A stretch of 64,000 nt of DNA, from assembly GCA_947646735.1 (NCBI GenBank), contig CANTFK010000055.1, positions 124,001 through 188,000 of the forward strand, given 5' to 3'. Within the stretch, counting starts at the first letter, position 1; each line of letters begins with the position of its first letter. Source of the stretch: Peronospora farinosa. Its lineage: Eukaryota; Oomycota; Peronosporomycetes; Peronosporales; Peronosporaceae. Below are positions 20,556-30,222 of the stretch, piece after piece. The notes beneath the pieces are model-generated. The model saw only the letters and a program-made list of their open reading frames with translations. It had not been told where the DNA came from and did no database searches. A program made the translations under genes and the position numbers.

Positions 20556-23443
20556 CTAAACGGATGGCCCAAACTTGCCTTTGAGGCGTCGAACTACAGC
20601 GCCAGGATGGGGCACAGAAGACAAACGATACTGAGTGAGCCACGGCCACGCGGAATCCGACACCCGAAGAGCCTCAAGCAGGTCGACCGGGTCCGACCCC
20701 TCTTCACGACCAGGGAACCAATAAACCACACGGCGGGTTCGAGGAAGATGACGGAAGAAGGGGTCCAGGAAATTGTCGAGATCGCAGTGGCCCTTGCTCA
20801 TCCCAATGAAGATAAGGTCGACCACCTCCCGCCACGCTCGAGTCGCCCGACTCCGACGCTTCTTCCGCGCGTTGTAGTAGGACGCGAGGAAAGAGTTCGC
20901 GCACGCTTGGTCTTTGAAGGTCCACAGGCAGTGGATCGCCTCCCAAAGTGCTTTGTGGTGAAGTGCCAGGGAAAGTTGAAGTTTAAGGGAAATAGAACAG
21001 AGAGCAAGAGAATTTCTGGTCACTTCCCCGAGGGAGTGACCACGACCCGGCCTCGCGGATTTACAACCACACACGAGGCCCCGCCTTAATAAGAATATAA
21101 GGACCCAGACGTGCGGAGCCAGCACAGGCCTCAGGCCCCGAAAACAGGTTCCAGGGGCCCAGGAGCCCAAGGGTCCAGGAGTACAGGGGACCAGGGGCAC
21201 AGGGGCACAGGGCCCAGGAGCACAGAGACCCAGGGGTAGAGGGACCCAGGGGTACAGAGGCCCAGGGGTACAGAGGCCCAGGGGTACAGGGGCCTAGGGG
21301 CTCCGGGGTACAGGGGCCCAATGTCCGAGGGTGCAGATTCGGTACACAGAATATCGAAGATTACAGAAAGTACAGGCACCAAGGAACTAACTTTTCCTCC
21401 AAAAATCCACACGGGGCACTATCTAGATCAAAGGGTTAAGGTTAGGCAAGAAAAGCATACAAAGTATAAGGTAAATAAACACACTCGAATTTTTATTACA
21501 CTTGGCAGCTTTAAGCGCCCCTTTTAAGCTTCTCCGTTGCTTCACCTCTTCCGGGCGGGATACCCTTTGGCCCCCAGACGTCCAGCAGGTGTCAGACGGC
21601 TCAAGCAACGCAAGTTGAACCTCAGGATAGTTGGCCTGAGGTGTCAAGTAAGTGTCAAGACTCTACGACCCGCTACAGGAAGCGGTTTCCCTACGGGGAA
21701 GAACACAAAGGGGTCGAAGGACCAAGAACAGTCAGCCACCAAAGGGGTACATAGTACCAGGTGCATCGCTATCGATTAAGTCGATTGAGCCCAAGAAACC
21801 CGGTCCCAAGTGAAGTATATCCACTCGGGGACCACCAAGTCCAAGTCCTATACAAAGACCAAGTCTTTAAGTCTTCTGCGTCTAACGAGGAGCAAGACCA
21901 GCCAAGCCGACGGGTACACAAGGTGAGACCCAAGATTGACGCAACACGGTATCTAAATATCCTCTCTGTAAGTCGGCAGTCCGGCGCTGTGTGTGTTTGT
22001 GGTTCTCTCACGTCGTTTGAGAATCCACTCCACCACAGCTTGACTATGCTCTTCGTCAAACTGGATGTAGGCCGCTGCCAACTGGGCGAACCAGCCAACA
22101 GGTCGGAAGGAAACGAGCTGCATGGGGACACGAGCTTTCACCCAAGGTTCCGCCGCTAGCAATCTCTGGATCATTGGAGGGTTCACCAACGACCTCTTCC
22201 ATTTGGGGGGACGGCCGAGGTTTCCATCCGGAGGGCCGAACCAACCCCAAGGTAGATCCATCTGGTCGACCAAGTCTTTGGGAGACATTGTTACAATGCA
22301 CCACGAATTGACCAGGTCGACCGGCCAAGGTGCCACTTCCGCGGCGGAGAAGGTCTTCGACTGCATGTATCCGGGGATCATGGCGTCTCTGGGAAGCAGG
22401 CTGGAGTCGGCCAAAGGGGGCGAAGTGTTGTCCGCAACAGTGGGCGTGCTCTTTTCTTTCTCCGCAGACGACTCGGTCTCCGATTCCGATGTCCTGAACA
22501 TCGCCCGTTTCAGCGAGAGGTCGGTAGCCGAGGTGGTCCTCAATGGAGGAGTGGACGTCGACGGAAGACGTACAGGGTTCGCGCTGGCAGGGCGCCGACT
22601 AGCAGAACGAGACTTGGCCAGAGCCGCCCGAAGGGTCTCGCTGTCGTCGCTGAGGTCGTCGTCCGAAGACTCAAGCACGACAGGGGAACGACCACCAGAG
22701 ACCGCAGACGGTGGTATCGCAGAGGCGTCGGGCTTCGAAAGCCTGGAGGTTTTGGCGGGTACCCGGGGTGACGGCCGCCGGGACCGTTTACCAAGAGCTT
22801 TCGCCGGCCTCGAAGGGGAACATACGGCCGGGGGCGAAGCTGCCGAAGGAGTAGCTGGTCCCGGAGGTGGCCCGTCAGAGAAGTCGACATGGTCGAGCTC
22901 TGCGGCGAGAAGCGAGTACCGGCTTCGGATGTGGTCGACCTTCCATCGCAGACGGTCCACCAGTGCAGTCTCGCGCTGGAGAGCTTCGCGGAGTTGGGCC
23001 ACCAGCCGAGAATTGTCGCGCAACGTCTCCTCCAACCGCTCACAACGAGTAGCCAACAAGGTGGCCGAAGTGGGAAGGACACCTAGCCGACCCTCGCAGT
23101 CTTCTATGCGGTGGGAATGTGCTTCCGCGAGAGCTTGCAGTTCCTGCAGAGCTGTCCGTACGTTGACGGGTACGGAAGACGGATTGACAACCATGGAGAC
23201 CGGCGTGACAGGAGCATCTGCTGTCTCGGCAGGAGGCAAAGCGGTGGAATCAGGAGAGCTGTGAACGACAACAGTTTCAGCAGCACCCAACGGTGAAGAC
23301 ACCGGCACGGGAAGGTTGGCCAAGGACGCCTCTTCGAATGGAGATTCAACCGAAGGCGCGACGACGATCGAGGTCGGCTCTTCGGACGGTGGATCAGCGG
23401 ACGGTGGGTCAGCAGACGGTGGGTCAGAACCAGGGGAAGACAT
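20556..23443 (-). pseudogene. Antisense accessory ORF of GYP-A1, split by LTR-B
   Basis: A long ORF on the strand opposite gag-pol, between the end of pol and the 3' LTR. It starts at 23443 (MSSPGSDPPSADPP), runs to 22038, is interrupted by the solo LTR-B, and continues at 20949 down to a TAG at 20556-20558. Leaving out the LTR and one GCTT copy gives exactly 1800 nt (600 codons) in one frame. Layout: Ser/Pro/Val-rich N-terminus (about 1-105), coiled coil (about 105-165, with LEETLRDNSRLVAQLREALQ), basic and Ser-rich middle, then a Trp-rich C-terminal third (WPVDLVNSW, LPWGWFGPPDGN, ALWEAIHCLW, ARKKRRSRATRAW, PRTRRVVYWF). No known domain recognised. It is not a gag, pol or typical envelope protein. 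The C-terminal part recurs in A2 at 55077-55470. Confidence 0.75.
20954..22037 (+). repeat. Solo LTR of GYP-B inside A1
   Basis: 1084 bp, TGTGGTGAAGTGCC to CCACTCCACCACA, flanked by 4-bp duplications GCTT (20950-20953 and 22038-22041). Nearly identical to the B1 5' LTR (55475-56574). It contains a purine-rich minisatellite (CAGGGGTACAGAGGCC-like units) at about 21180-21320. It disrupts the antisense ORF. No B internal sequence is present, so it is a solo LTR left by LTR-LTR recombination or mobilised as such within A. Confidence 0.93.
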
Positions 23444-23570
23444 GGCTGGAAAGACACGAGTTAGATATGGACGAGCAACAAAGGGGATAGTAAAGGACCT
23501 ACGTGACGAAGGAAGTTAAGACATGCGCGTGATCAATTCATTGTACGGTTGAGCAAGTGCAGGGGGCGGC

Positions 23571-24567
23571 TGTGGTGAAGTGCTAATTTTGTGATGTGGA
23601 GGTCCCAGACTCCAGTTGGATTCGGAGTATAGGCCGTGGGTCAGGGACAGGGGACCAGAGAGACAGGGGCCTCGAAGGGGAGCGACCGTTGGTGGAGGAC
23701 AATCCGCAGAGACCGCCGAAGAAAATTCAGTATCAGGGTACCGGTTAATCGGTACCAAAGAGAGTTGATCATGGCCGCTTATTGATCGACCTGGCCCCTC
23801 GTTGGTAGGCCTGGGTCCCTCATAGGTCGACCTGGGTCCCTCATCGGTCGACCTCGGCCCCTCGTTGGTTCAACCACTCCGGGCCAGTTAATACAAGGAT
23901 CAGACTAGTCGACGCAAGGAATCAGAGCTTCAGGCAAGGATAGAGTAAAGGAGTTAAAAGGATAGGACTATATTAAATACTACTCAATTTGCGATCTACG
24001 TGGCACGACTCCGTCACCCAAGAAGGACTTGTTCTAAGTTACTTACTGTTCCGGGAAGGGATATATTTTGGCCCCCCGTCGAAGACAGTTGCGTAGCGAA
24101 GTTCAAGGGCGAATAGAGCTCCAGGATATATTTGGCCTGTGAGCTCGTTCGAGTAGCAACACCCTCCAAGACCCGCTATCGGAAGCGGTCTCCCTCACCT
24201 CACGGTCCGGGAGCAAAGTAAAGGCCATGAGTTTAATACCCTGAAACAGAAGGAAAAGGCCAGGGACGACAAGCGCCCCTGAAGAATTTGGCTCTAAGTC
24301 CACTCTCGACAAGGTCGATCGAGTGGCCACCTACCGGTCCACCGAGTGAAGCATACCCACTCGAGGCCCCCCAGGTCTACCTCTTCCAAGGCAGACATCT
24401 ACATCCTCACGAAGTCTTTCGAAGAGTGCAACCCGCCAGACGACGGGTACACAAGGTGATAGAAGGTTCATACGCGGCATCGGGGTACCCCCTCCGACAG
24501 TCGGCAGTCCGGCACAGTGAGTGATTTGGGGTCTCATCATACAATTTTGAGAACCCACTCCACCACA
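23571..24567 (+). repeat. 3' LTR of A1, with polypurine tract before it
   Basis: 997 bp with the A termini. The 82-bp difference from the 5' LTR is accounted for mainly by fewer U3 minisatellite units (about 23785-23871, roughly four). The G-rich AGGGGGCGGC immediately upstream (23561-23570) is a likely polypurine tract. It is followed by target duplication AAAG (24568-24571). Confidence 0.92.
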
Positions 24568-24830
24568 AAAGGGTGTCCCGCCCGGAATAGGTGAGGTGAC
24601 GGAGAAGAGATTGGAGAGGGGCGCTTAGAGCTGCCACGTGTAACGCAAATTTGAATGAGTTGATTTATCTTATACTTTGTATGCTTTTTCTTGCCTAACC
24701 CTAACCCTTTGATCTGGATAGTGACACGTGTCGACTCTTGAAGGAAGAAGTGGCTCCTTGGTACCTGTACTTTCTGTAATCTTCGGGGCTCCGTGTACCG
24801 TTTCTGCACCCTCTGGCGTTAGGCCCTTGT
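24568..24830 (-). repeat. GYP-B2 LTR remnant, part 2
   Basis: Continuation of the antisense B-type LTR after A1: starting (AAAG)GGTGTCCCGCCCGGAA it mirrors the reverse complement of LTR-B (TTCCGGGCGGGATACC), including the shared TATACTTTGTATGC and GATTACAGAAAGTACAGG sites in reverse. It merges into the expanded minisatellite at about 24830 and its outer end is not recognisable. Confidence 0.82.
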
Positions 24831-25870
24831 ACCCTGGGGCCCTGGTACCCTGGTAACCCGGTACCCCGGTACCCTGTACCCTGAGCCCTGAGCCCTATTA
24901 CCCTGGGCCCTGTACCCTGGTCCCAGGACCCTGGTCCCTGTACCCTGGACCCTGAGCCCTGGGACCTAGTACCCTGGTACCCTGGTTCTGGGCCCTGTAC
25001 CTTGGCCCTGTACCCTGTACCCTGGCCCCTGAGCCCTGGGCCCTGGACCTTGTACCATGTACCATGTACCCTGGACTTTGGACCCTGGGCCCTGGACCCT
25101 GTACCCTGTACCCTGGGCCCTGGACCTTGTACCCTGGGCCCTGGGCCTTAAAACTTGTACACTAAACCCTGGGCCTTGTACCCTGTGCCCTGGACCCTGT
25201 ACCCTGGGCCTTGTACCCTGTGACCTGGACCCTGTACCCTGGGCCCTTGTACCCTGGCACCCTGGGCCCTGGTACTCTGGTACTCTGGTACCCTGTACCC
25301 TGTACCTGGTACCCTGGGCTCTTGTACCCTGTGCTCTTGGACCTTGGGGCCTGTACCGGCTCTGCACGTAGAAATATCTTGTACCTTCTTTGACCTTAGG
25401 AACCTGGACTACCCCGGGGCACTGGACCCTTCGAATCCTAGTGTGCGCCCGGTAGGGTAACCTTGTACCTTTGATGACTTCAGGACCCTGGACGATCGAT
25501 ACCCCTTTCCCTGGTGACTGATAGCCCTGTCCCCGGTCACTGGAAATCCCGTTCCCGGTTACTAGAAACCCTGTTGTACCTCTGTTCATGGTTACTGGAA
25601 ATCCTGTTCCCGGTAACTGATACCCCTGTCACCGGTTACTACAAACCCTGTCCCCGGTGACTGGTACCCCTGTCCCTGGTGACTGATACCCCTGTTCCCG
25701 GTTACTGGTACCCCTGTCCCCGGTAACTGGTACCCCTGTCCCCGGTAACTGGTACCCCTGTCCCCGGTAACTGGTACCCCTGTCCCCGGTAACTGAAAAC
25801 CCTGTCCCTGGTGACTAGTACCCCGGTCCCTAGTGACTGGAAACCCTGTCCCTGGTAACCCTCGATTGAA
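24831..25870. repeat. Expanded minisatellites (CCCTGTACCCTGGGC-type and 22-bp type)
   Basis: About 1 kb of imperfect tandem repeats. To about 25480 the units are 13-20 bp variants of TACCCTGGGCCCTG, the reverse complement of the short array inside LTR-B. From about 25510 to 25855 there is a cleaner 22-bp unit, GGTACCCCTGTCCCCGGTAACT, in roughly fifteen copies, several identical. Long ORFs here are by-products of repeats lacking stops. The array abuts the broken end of the C1 reverse transcriptase at about 25940. Confidence 0.85.
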
Positions 25871-25939
25871 CCTTGCGAGGCCTGGGTCCTTGTACCCTGG
25901 GTCCCCTGTACCCAAGGTACCAGGACCCTGATTCTCCTG

Positions 25940-27712
25940 GCACTTCTCCACACGTCTAAATGACGCTTGTGCGACTCTATCGCGCTCAGACCTTCCTCCG
26001 CCCTACTATGCACGAATACATCGTCTAAGTAATGGGGCGCGTAGGCACGGTGCTGACGCATCATGTGAGCCACTACTCGGTTGAATGTTGCCGGAGCAAT
26101 TTTCAACCCTTGTGGCATCACAAGCCACTCCCACCGCATACCGCTTGAGGTGCTTACTGCCGTCTTGGCTACATCGGTATCTCTCATGAGAACCTGATAG
26201 TAGCCATCCTTCCGATCCAACGCGGAAAAGATAGTTGACTTTCCCATGGAATTCAACAAAACATATTTCCGCGGGATCGGCGTTTGAGCTGGAATGGTGG
26301 CCGTGTTCAGCTTATTATAAGCATGAACCACGCGCCATCCACCCGTGGCTTTTCGCACACAGAAGGTCGGGCTGCAGTGAGGCGACTTGCTCTCACGTAC
26401 ATGTCCCGCCTTGGCTCGCTTGTCGAAGAACTCATCGATGTAATCGACTTGTTCCTTCGGCAACGGCCTTTGCCTGGTCACACAATACTTGGTGCCAGGT
26501 TCCAGGTCAATCTCGTGCCTGATGCCCCTATCGGCCGGTAGGCGGCTCGGCACTTCTGCTGGAAACACATCACGGGTGTTTCCACAGAACATCATAAAAC
26601 GAGCTGTCCTTGATGGCATCCCAGCCTTGAGCAGCGAATCGTTTCTTTTTGTCGGTCTCCAAGACACTCTCATCCATTGTGGATGAAGATCAACAGTCCA
26701 CCACATTCTCTTCTGGAACTGGTGTGACTATCTCGTGAATCTTTCCTTCCTTTATTTCGGACAGGAACAGATCCCACGTCATCTCCGAGAGATTTACTAT
26801 CTCTTCGGCAGATGTCAAGACTAGTTGGAGCACCTCAACTGAGGATGCCTCCAGCATTTTGTCTTCGACGGCCTCGAACAACTCGTTCGAAGGTCCGTCT
26901 TCTTGGACCGAGACTGATCCAAGGGTCACCCGTTTCGACGTGCCCTTGATCGTCTTAATAAGTCTGGTGCTCGTTCTTCGAGTCACCACGACCTTTGACC
27001 TGGAAGAAGGTGTCGTTGCTGTATTAGTCAACGCACTCCTTCCAACCGCACCAGGCTCATGGCTCTGTGCCAAAGTATTGGACGCATGACTACCTTTCAT
27101 CGTCCCATTAACTACACCAGTCTCCTCGAGCTGGGTAGGAATTTATGTCACCTGAATTCATGTCAGGGCACTTCCAACTACTCCTGGCTCAACGAGCTGG
27201 GTAGTACCTATGCCGATTGACATACCACCATCGTGTGTTGGACAAAGAATCAATCGCATAAGCCTCTCGCAGTAGCACATCCTTTCCGGTGTCTTGCGTA
27301 GAGCTAGCGACTGTGCGTGTACGCCAGTCTATCCATGGTTGGTGTTTAGCCAACCAAGGCATGCCTAGGATGAGGTCATACGGACTCTCCATACCTAGCA
27401 CTGTGAGCTCTCGTTACAAGAGAAGTAACTGAAACTGAGGGCGAGTTCAACTTGAGCTCCCTCTGATTTTACGAGCGCGCCGTTTGCTAAAAGAATGGTC
27501 GTCTATTTTCGCTTGCCATCCTGGCAAAGCGACTCATAACTCGCCGGTCTCTTTTTCAGAGCCGCGAGTTTCGCAAAGTTCTGTGATGCACCCGAATCCA
27601 CGAGAAGGGTCATTACTTGGTCACAGCCTCGTACTCGAGCGCTATAGACCAAAAGGGTTGAGGTCCGACCTTTCGGAACCTCAGGGACTATGCTAACCAT
27701 TTGTTCGATCAC
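25940..27712 (-). pseudogene. pol: C1 pol: protease, connector and truncated RT
   Basis: Protease: LLVDSGASQNFAKLAAL (27503-27712) and, in another frame, YDLILGMPWLAKHQPWIDW (27189-27401), the flap-to-C-terminal portion. An acidic linker follows (26690-27100). RT spans 26706 to about 25940: RHEIDLEPGTKYCVTRQRPL, RKATGGWRVVHAYNKLN, MGKSTIFSALDRKDGYYQV, MPQGLKIAPATFNRVV and catalytic YLDDVFVHSRAE, then it breaks off after HLDVWRS and runs into repeat sequence. RNase H and integrase are missing. Stops and frame changes separate the three pieces. Confidence 0.88.
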
Positions 27713-27870
27713 TCTGAACTTAGGGGTAGCTTCAGAGTCCGCGACAGTAGGGCATCCCGCCCCTACTGCGCTCTCGCATTTCCCGACCCATCTTGGGCAG
27801 GTGCTGAACCCGTGCGTCGTGCACGATTCTTCGAACCACCCTTCGGGTCGGGAGACCTTTGGCTGGCTGC

Positions 27871-28857
27871 CTAAGCACCAGCAGCTACTTTGGCATAGCA
27901 GCGAGCGATCCTATTGCCTCGCTTGCCGCACTTGCAGAAGATCACATCTGCATTGCCTAACTCCATAGGAGTGGCATCAGACCTTTCGGTCGACGGCCTG
28001 TAATAGGCTGTCGCCGAGGCGCTGTTGTAGGATTGCTCCTCAACTAAGGCAATGTCAATTGCCTTTTCCATCGTCGCTGGCACCTTTCTAAAAAGGGCCT
28101 GACGCAATGGGCCATGCCGTAGTCCATTCATGAACGTGTCCACCTTGATACGTTCTGGTATCGGTTTCCCATTAATGGACGCCGACAGCGAACGCATCTC
28201 CTGCACAAATTCTTGCAGAGATCGTTTCGACTGTCTTGCTCCAAAGAAGCGCGCCATAAGCAACACTTCGTTGTTAGGCGGCTGATACATGGCGCGAATC
28301 TTTGCCTTAAAGATCGCCCATGATGGAAATGCATCAGCATTAGCCATCAGCGCAGAGTACGCCCACTCTGACGCTTTTCCACGCAAATTGGACATGGCAT
28401 ACAACACCATTCTGGTGTCGTCTTCGATGAACTGCGCCACTTCACATCGCTCAACTGCTAATAGCCAGTGAACAATCGTGTGAGGGCTAGTTCCATCGAA
28501 CTTCGGAGGGTCCATCCGAATGGGCCTCGGTTGAGCAGGCCGGGCAGAGAGCGTCTCAACAGTTCTGTTGAGCGCCTCATTACGTGCCTGCTCAAGCCTA
28601 AGCTCATCCTGAGTCTTATTGATGGACTCAGCGGTGGCTTGGCTGTTTACCTCGGACGCGTTTCTACGCTGTCTGAGCACAAACGCCTCAAATTGCTCCA
28701 ACTGAGCAACATGTTGCTCAGGAGGACAATGCAAGAGGTTAACAAGGGCTTGTTCACCAATTCCCTGCGCCATATGCTCTGCCAACTCCCTATGATGTTG
28801 GGAGAGGTGAGGGAAGTCACTCCTGTCCATATTAAGGACCATCTTAACCACACGCAC
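27871..28857 (-). pseudogene. gag: C1 gag
   Basis: Open 328-residue gag. MDRSDFPHLSQHH and NLLHCPPEQHVAQLEQF at the N-terminus, a helical linker, then the retrotransposon capsid region (TIVHWLLAVERCEVAQFI, LRGKASEWAYSALMANA, WAIFKAKIRAMYQPPNNE, FVQEMRSLSASINGKPIPE). The C-terminal zinc knuckle is damaged: FCKCGKRGNRIARC lacks the first Cys (F) and the His (N) of CCHC, both of which C2 keeps (CCKCGKRGHMMARC). The ORF is therefore open but probably defective in RNA binding. Confidence 0.88.
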
Positions 28858-28901
28858 GCTCAGAGAGACGGGTCGTGGGAAGGACTACTAGTGATACCAA
28901 G

Positions 28902-29867
28902 TGTAGGCGGACACTTCTACGAAGCTGCCTCGTGCTACTAGCACACACCTTCAGCACAAGCGAGGAAGACGTTAGACCGTCTTACCTTCGCGTGCGAGGG
29001 TGGTTATGCGGTTAGTCGACTGCTTAAGCAGTCGTACCACCATTTGCCTTTCGCTTAAGCGATAGCGCAACGAACAACTAACAAGTGTACTACTTACGTC
29101 ACGCAGAAGCTTTCTCAGCTTATCGTGCGCAGTAAACATTGTGTAGCAAATTCAAGACTGATTTATATTTAATAGATTTAACTATATATAAATCTAAATA
29201 CTGATTGGTTAATGTATAATGATGGGTGCCATCTCTATAGATGCGCATCAATGTGACACACCTAGTGCATATCACATTTACGAAGATGGGCCACATTGAT
29301 GTGCGATACCCAAGTAAGAGGTCTATCTAAGGTAACATGTACCCTATTAAAACTCCCCGTTAAGTATTCGATCTAACGAACTCGTGTAACTTATGATTCG
29401 TTACTGTAATGGGACACCCTCCGACTATACTGATTACAGTATAGTCTACTTTCACTGATTACAGTGAAAGTAGGTGCCTCAATTACCTTACGTACACGCG
29501 AGCAGAGGAAATTAATCAACTATACACACGCTTAGTTGAGAGGGAAAAGAAAACTGTATTTAATATAGTTAACTATCTAATAAAACTAATCTGTTATAAC
29601 CTATGTTAACTATATTAAACTACAACTATGTATGTTGACAACTTGCCCTCCACTCATTGCGCGCGTCCATCGGTATTGGTCAGCGCGTTGGTTGATATGA
29701 TGGCCCACATCAACCAATTAGAGGGCATCTCTAACTTCTAGGAGATCTAGGGACAATATTATAAGAAAAGGTAATATTGTCAAATATTATTAGTTATAAT
29801 AATATTTTTATTGACACTTCATATAAGTGTCAATGTTATGTAACGGGCTCATCGCGTTACAGTTGCA
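28902..29867 (-). repeat. 5' LTR of GYP-C1, interrupted by solo LTR-D
   Basis: C-family LTR of about 509 bp without the insert: 28902-29404 plus the last bases at 29862-29867. On the minus strand its end ...CTACA is followed by C and TTGGTATCACTAG, a PBS-like site starting TGGTATCA. It contains an 18-bp perfect palindrome CGACTGCTTAAGCAGTCG (29017-29034) and a CGCTTAAGCG motif. Confidence 0.8.
29405..29861 (-). repeat. Solo LTR of GYP-D in the C1 LTR
   Basis: 457 bp, sense on the minus strand. It matches the D LTRs at 36365, 44082 and 45452, including the tandem hairpins near 29423-29470. It is flanked by GTTAC (29400-29404) and GTTGC (29862-29866), a 5-bp target duplication with one change, 5 bases from the C1 LTR terminus. 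Confidence 0.88.
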
Positions 29868-30222
29868 ATTAGCCTCGGGCGCGTCCAACATAGGTGAAAG
29901 TGTGGCGCCATTGTTCCTGAACTTTTCACTAATCTCCTCTATCGTTGGATTTGTGCGTCTTCTAGATCGAGCGAGCGCCAAGTTTTGCTTAGCACGTAGA
30001 GCTGCAATGGTTCTAAGATTGACCGTCCGGCGCTTGAGCTCGCTGGTGAGTCTACGAATGTTTCGATGCAAGAAGAGTATCTCTCCGTTCGCGTCGTGCT
30101 GCACCAGTGTCACTCCACAGCAAAATTGTCAAAGGTGTTGCCAGCAACAGGAGGTGGCACGTCAATCATGTAAAACGGTGCCTTGAGCGTAAGCCATGCT
30201 AATCGAAAAAAGATTCTTGTCA
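29868..30222 (-). pseudogene. Duplicated gene fragment of unknown function, copy 2
   Basis: Reverse-strand paralogue of 6400-6761: FYMIDVPPPVAGNTFDNF, then after a frameshift VTLVQHDANGEILFLHRNIRRL, a basic middle and SEKFRNNGATLSPMLDAPEA. Its end is cut by the C1 LTR. It carries different lesions from copy 1, so both decayed independently from a coding ancestor. Confidence 0.65.

Larger units (their letters stand above)
11451..24567 (+). mobile_element. GYP-A1: complete but defective Ty3/gypsy element
   Basis: Bounded by A-family LTRs (11451-12529 and 23571-24567) and by 4-bp target duplications AAAG at 11447-11450 and 24568-24571. Contents in order: PBS, gag (12594-15058), protease, RT, gypsy RNase H, a second RNase H, integrase with a chromodomain (to 20290), then an antisense ORF (23443 down to 20556) split by a solo LTR-B (20954-22037). 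Total 13.1 kb, or about 12.0 kb without the solo LTR. Several frameshifts and a changed integrase catalytic residue make it non-autonomous. Domain order PR-RT-RH-RH2-IN-chromodomain matches the dual-RNase-H Ty3/gypsy type reported from oomycetes. Confidence 0.95.
25940..29867 (-). mobile_element. GYP-C1: 5' part of a Ty3/gypsy element
   Basis: Minus-strand element with 5' LTR (28902-29867, split by a solo D LTR), PBS, gag (28857-27871), protease and RT, truncated inside RT at about 25940, where minisatellite begins. It is related to, but distinct from, GYP-D: the same RT style (QGL..AP..FNR, Y.DDVFVHSRA) and many short inverted repeats. It inserted into the second copy of the duplicated gene fragment, whose sequence resumes at 29868. 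Confidence 0.88.

Noticed and set aside
21953..22037. C-terminal end of the antisense ORF reading into LTR-B as a real protein end
   Set aside because: These residues are antisense LTR sequence created by the insertion; the native continuation is at 20949-20556.
21953..23490. Plus-strand 380-codon ORF at 22122-23264 as a gene
   Set aside because: It is the mirror of the minus-strand antisense ORF, lacks a domain or heptad pattern, and its frame does not survive across the LTR-B junction.
24960..25590. 207-codon Gly/Gln/Arg/Pro-rich ORF as a structural repeat protein
   Set aside because: It exists only because the minisatellite lacks stop codons; all frames give similar low-complexity products.
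25600..25860. CRISPR-like regular repeats
   Set aside because: Units of 22 bp are directly adjacent with no unique spacers, in a eukaryotic minisatellite derived partly from LTR-B.
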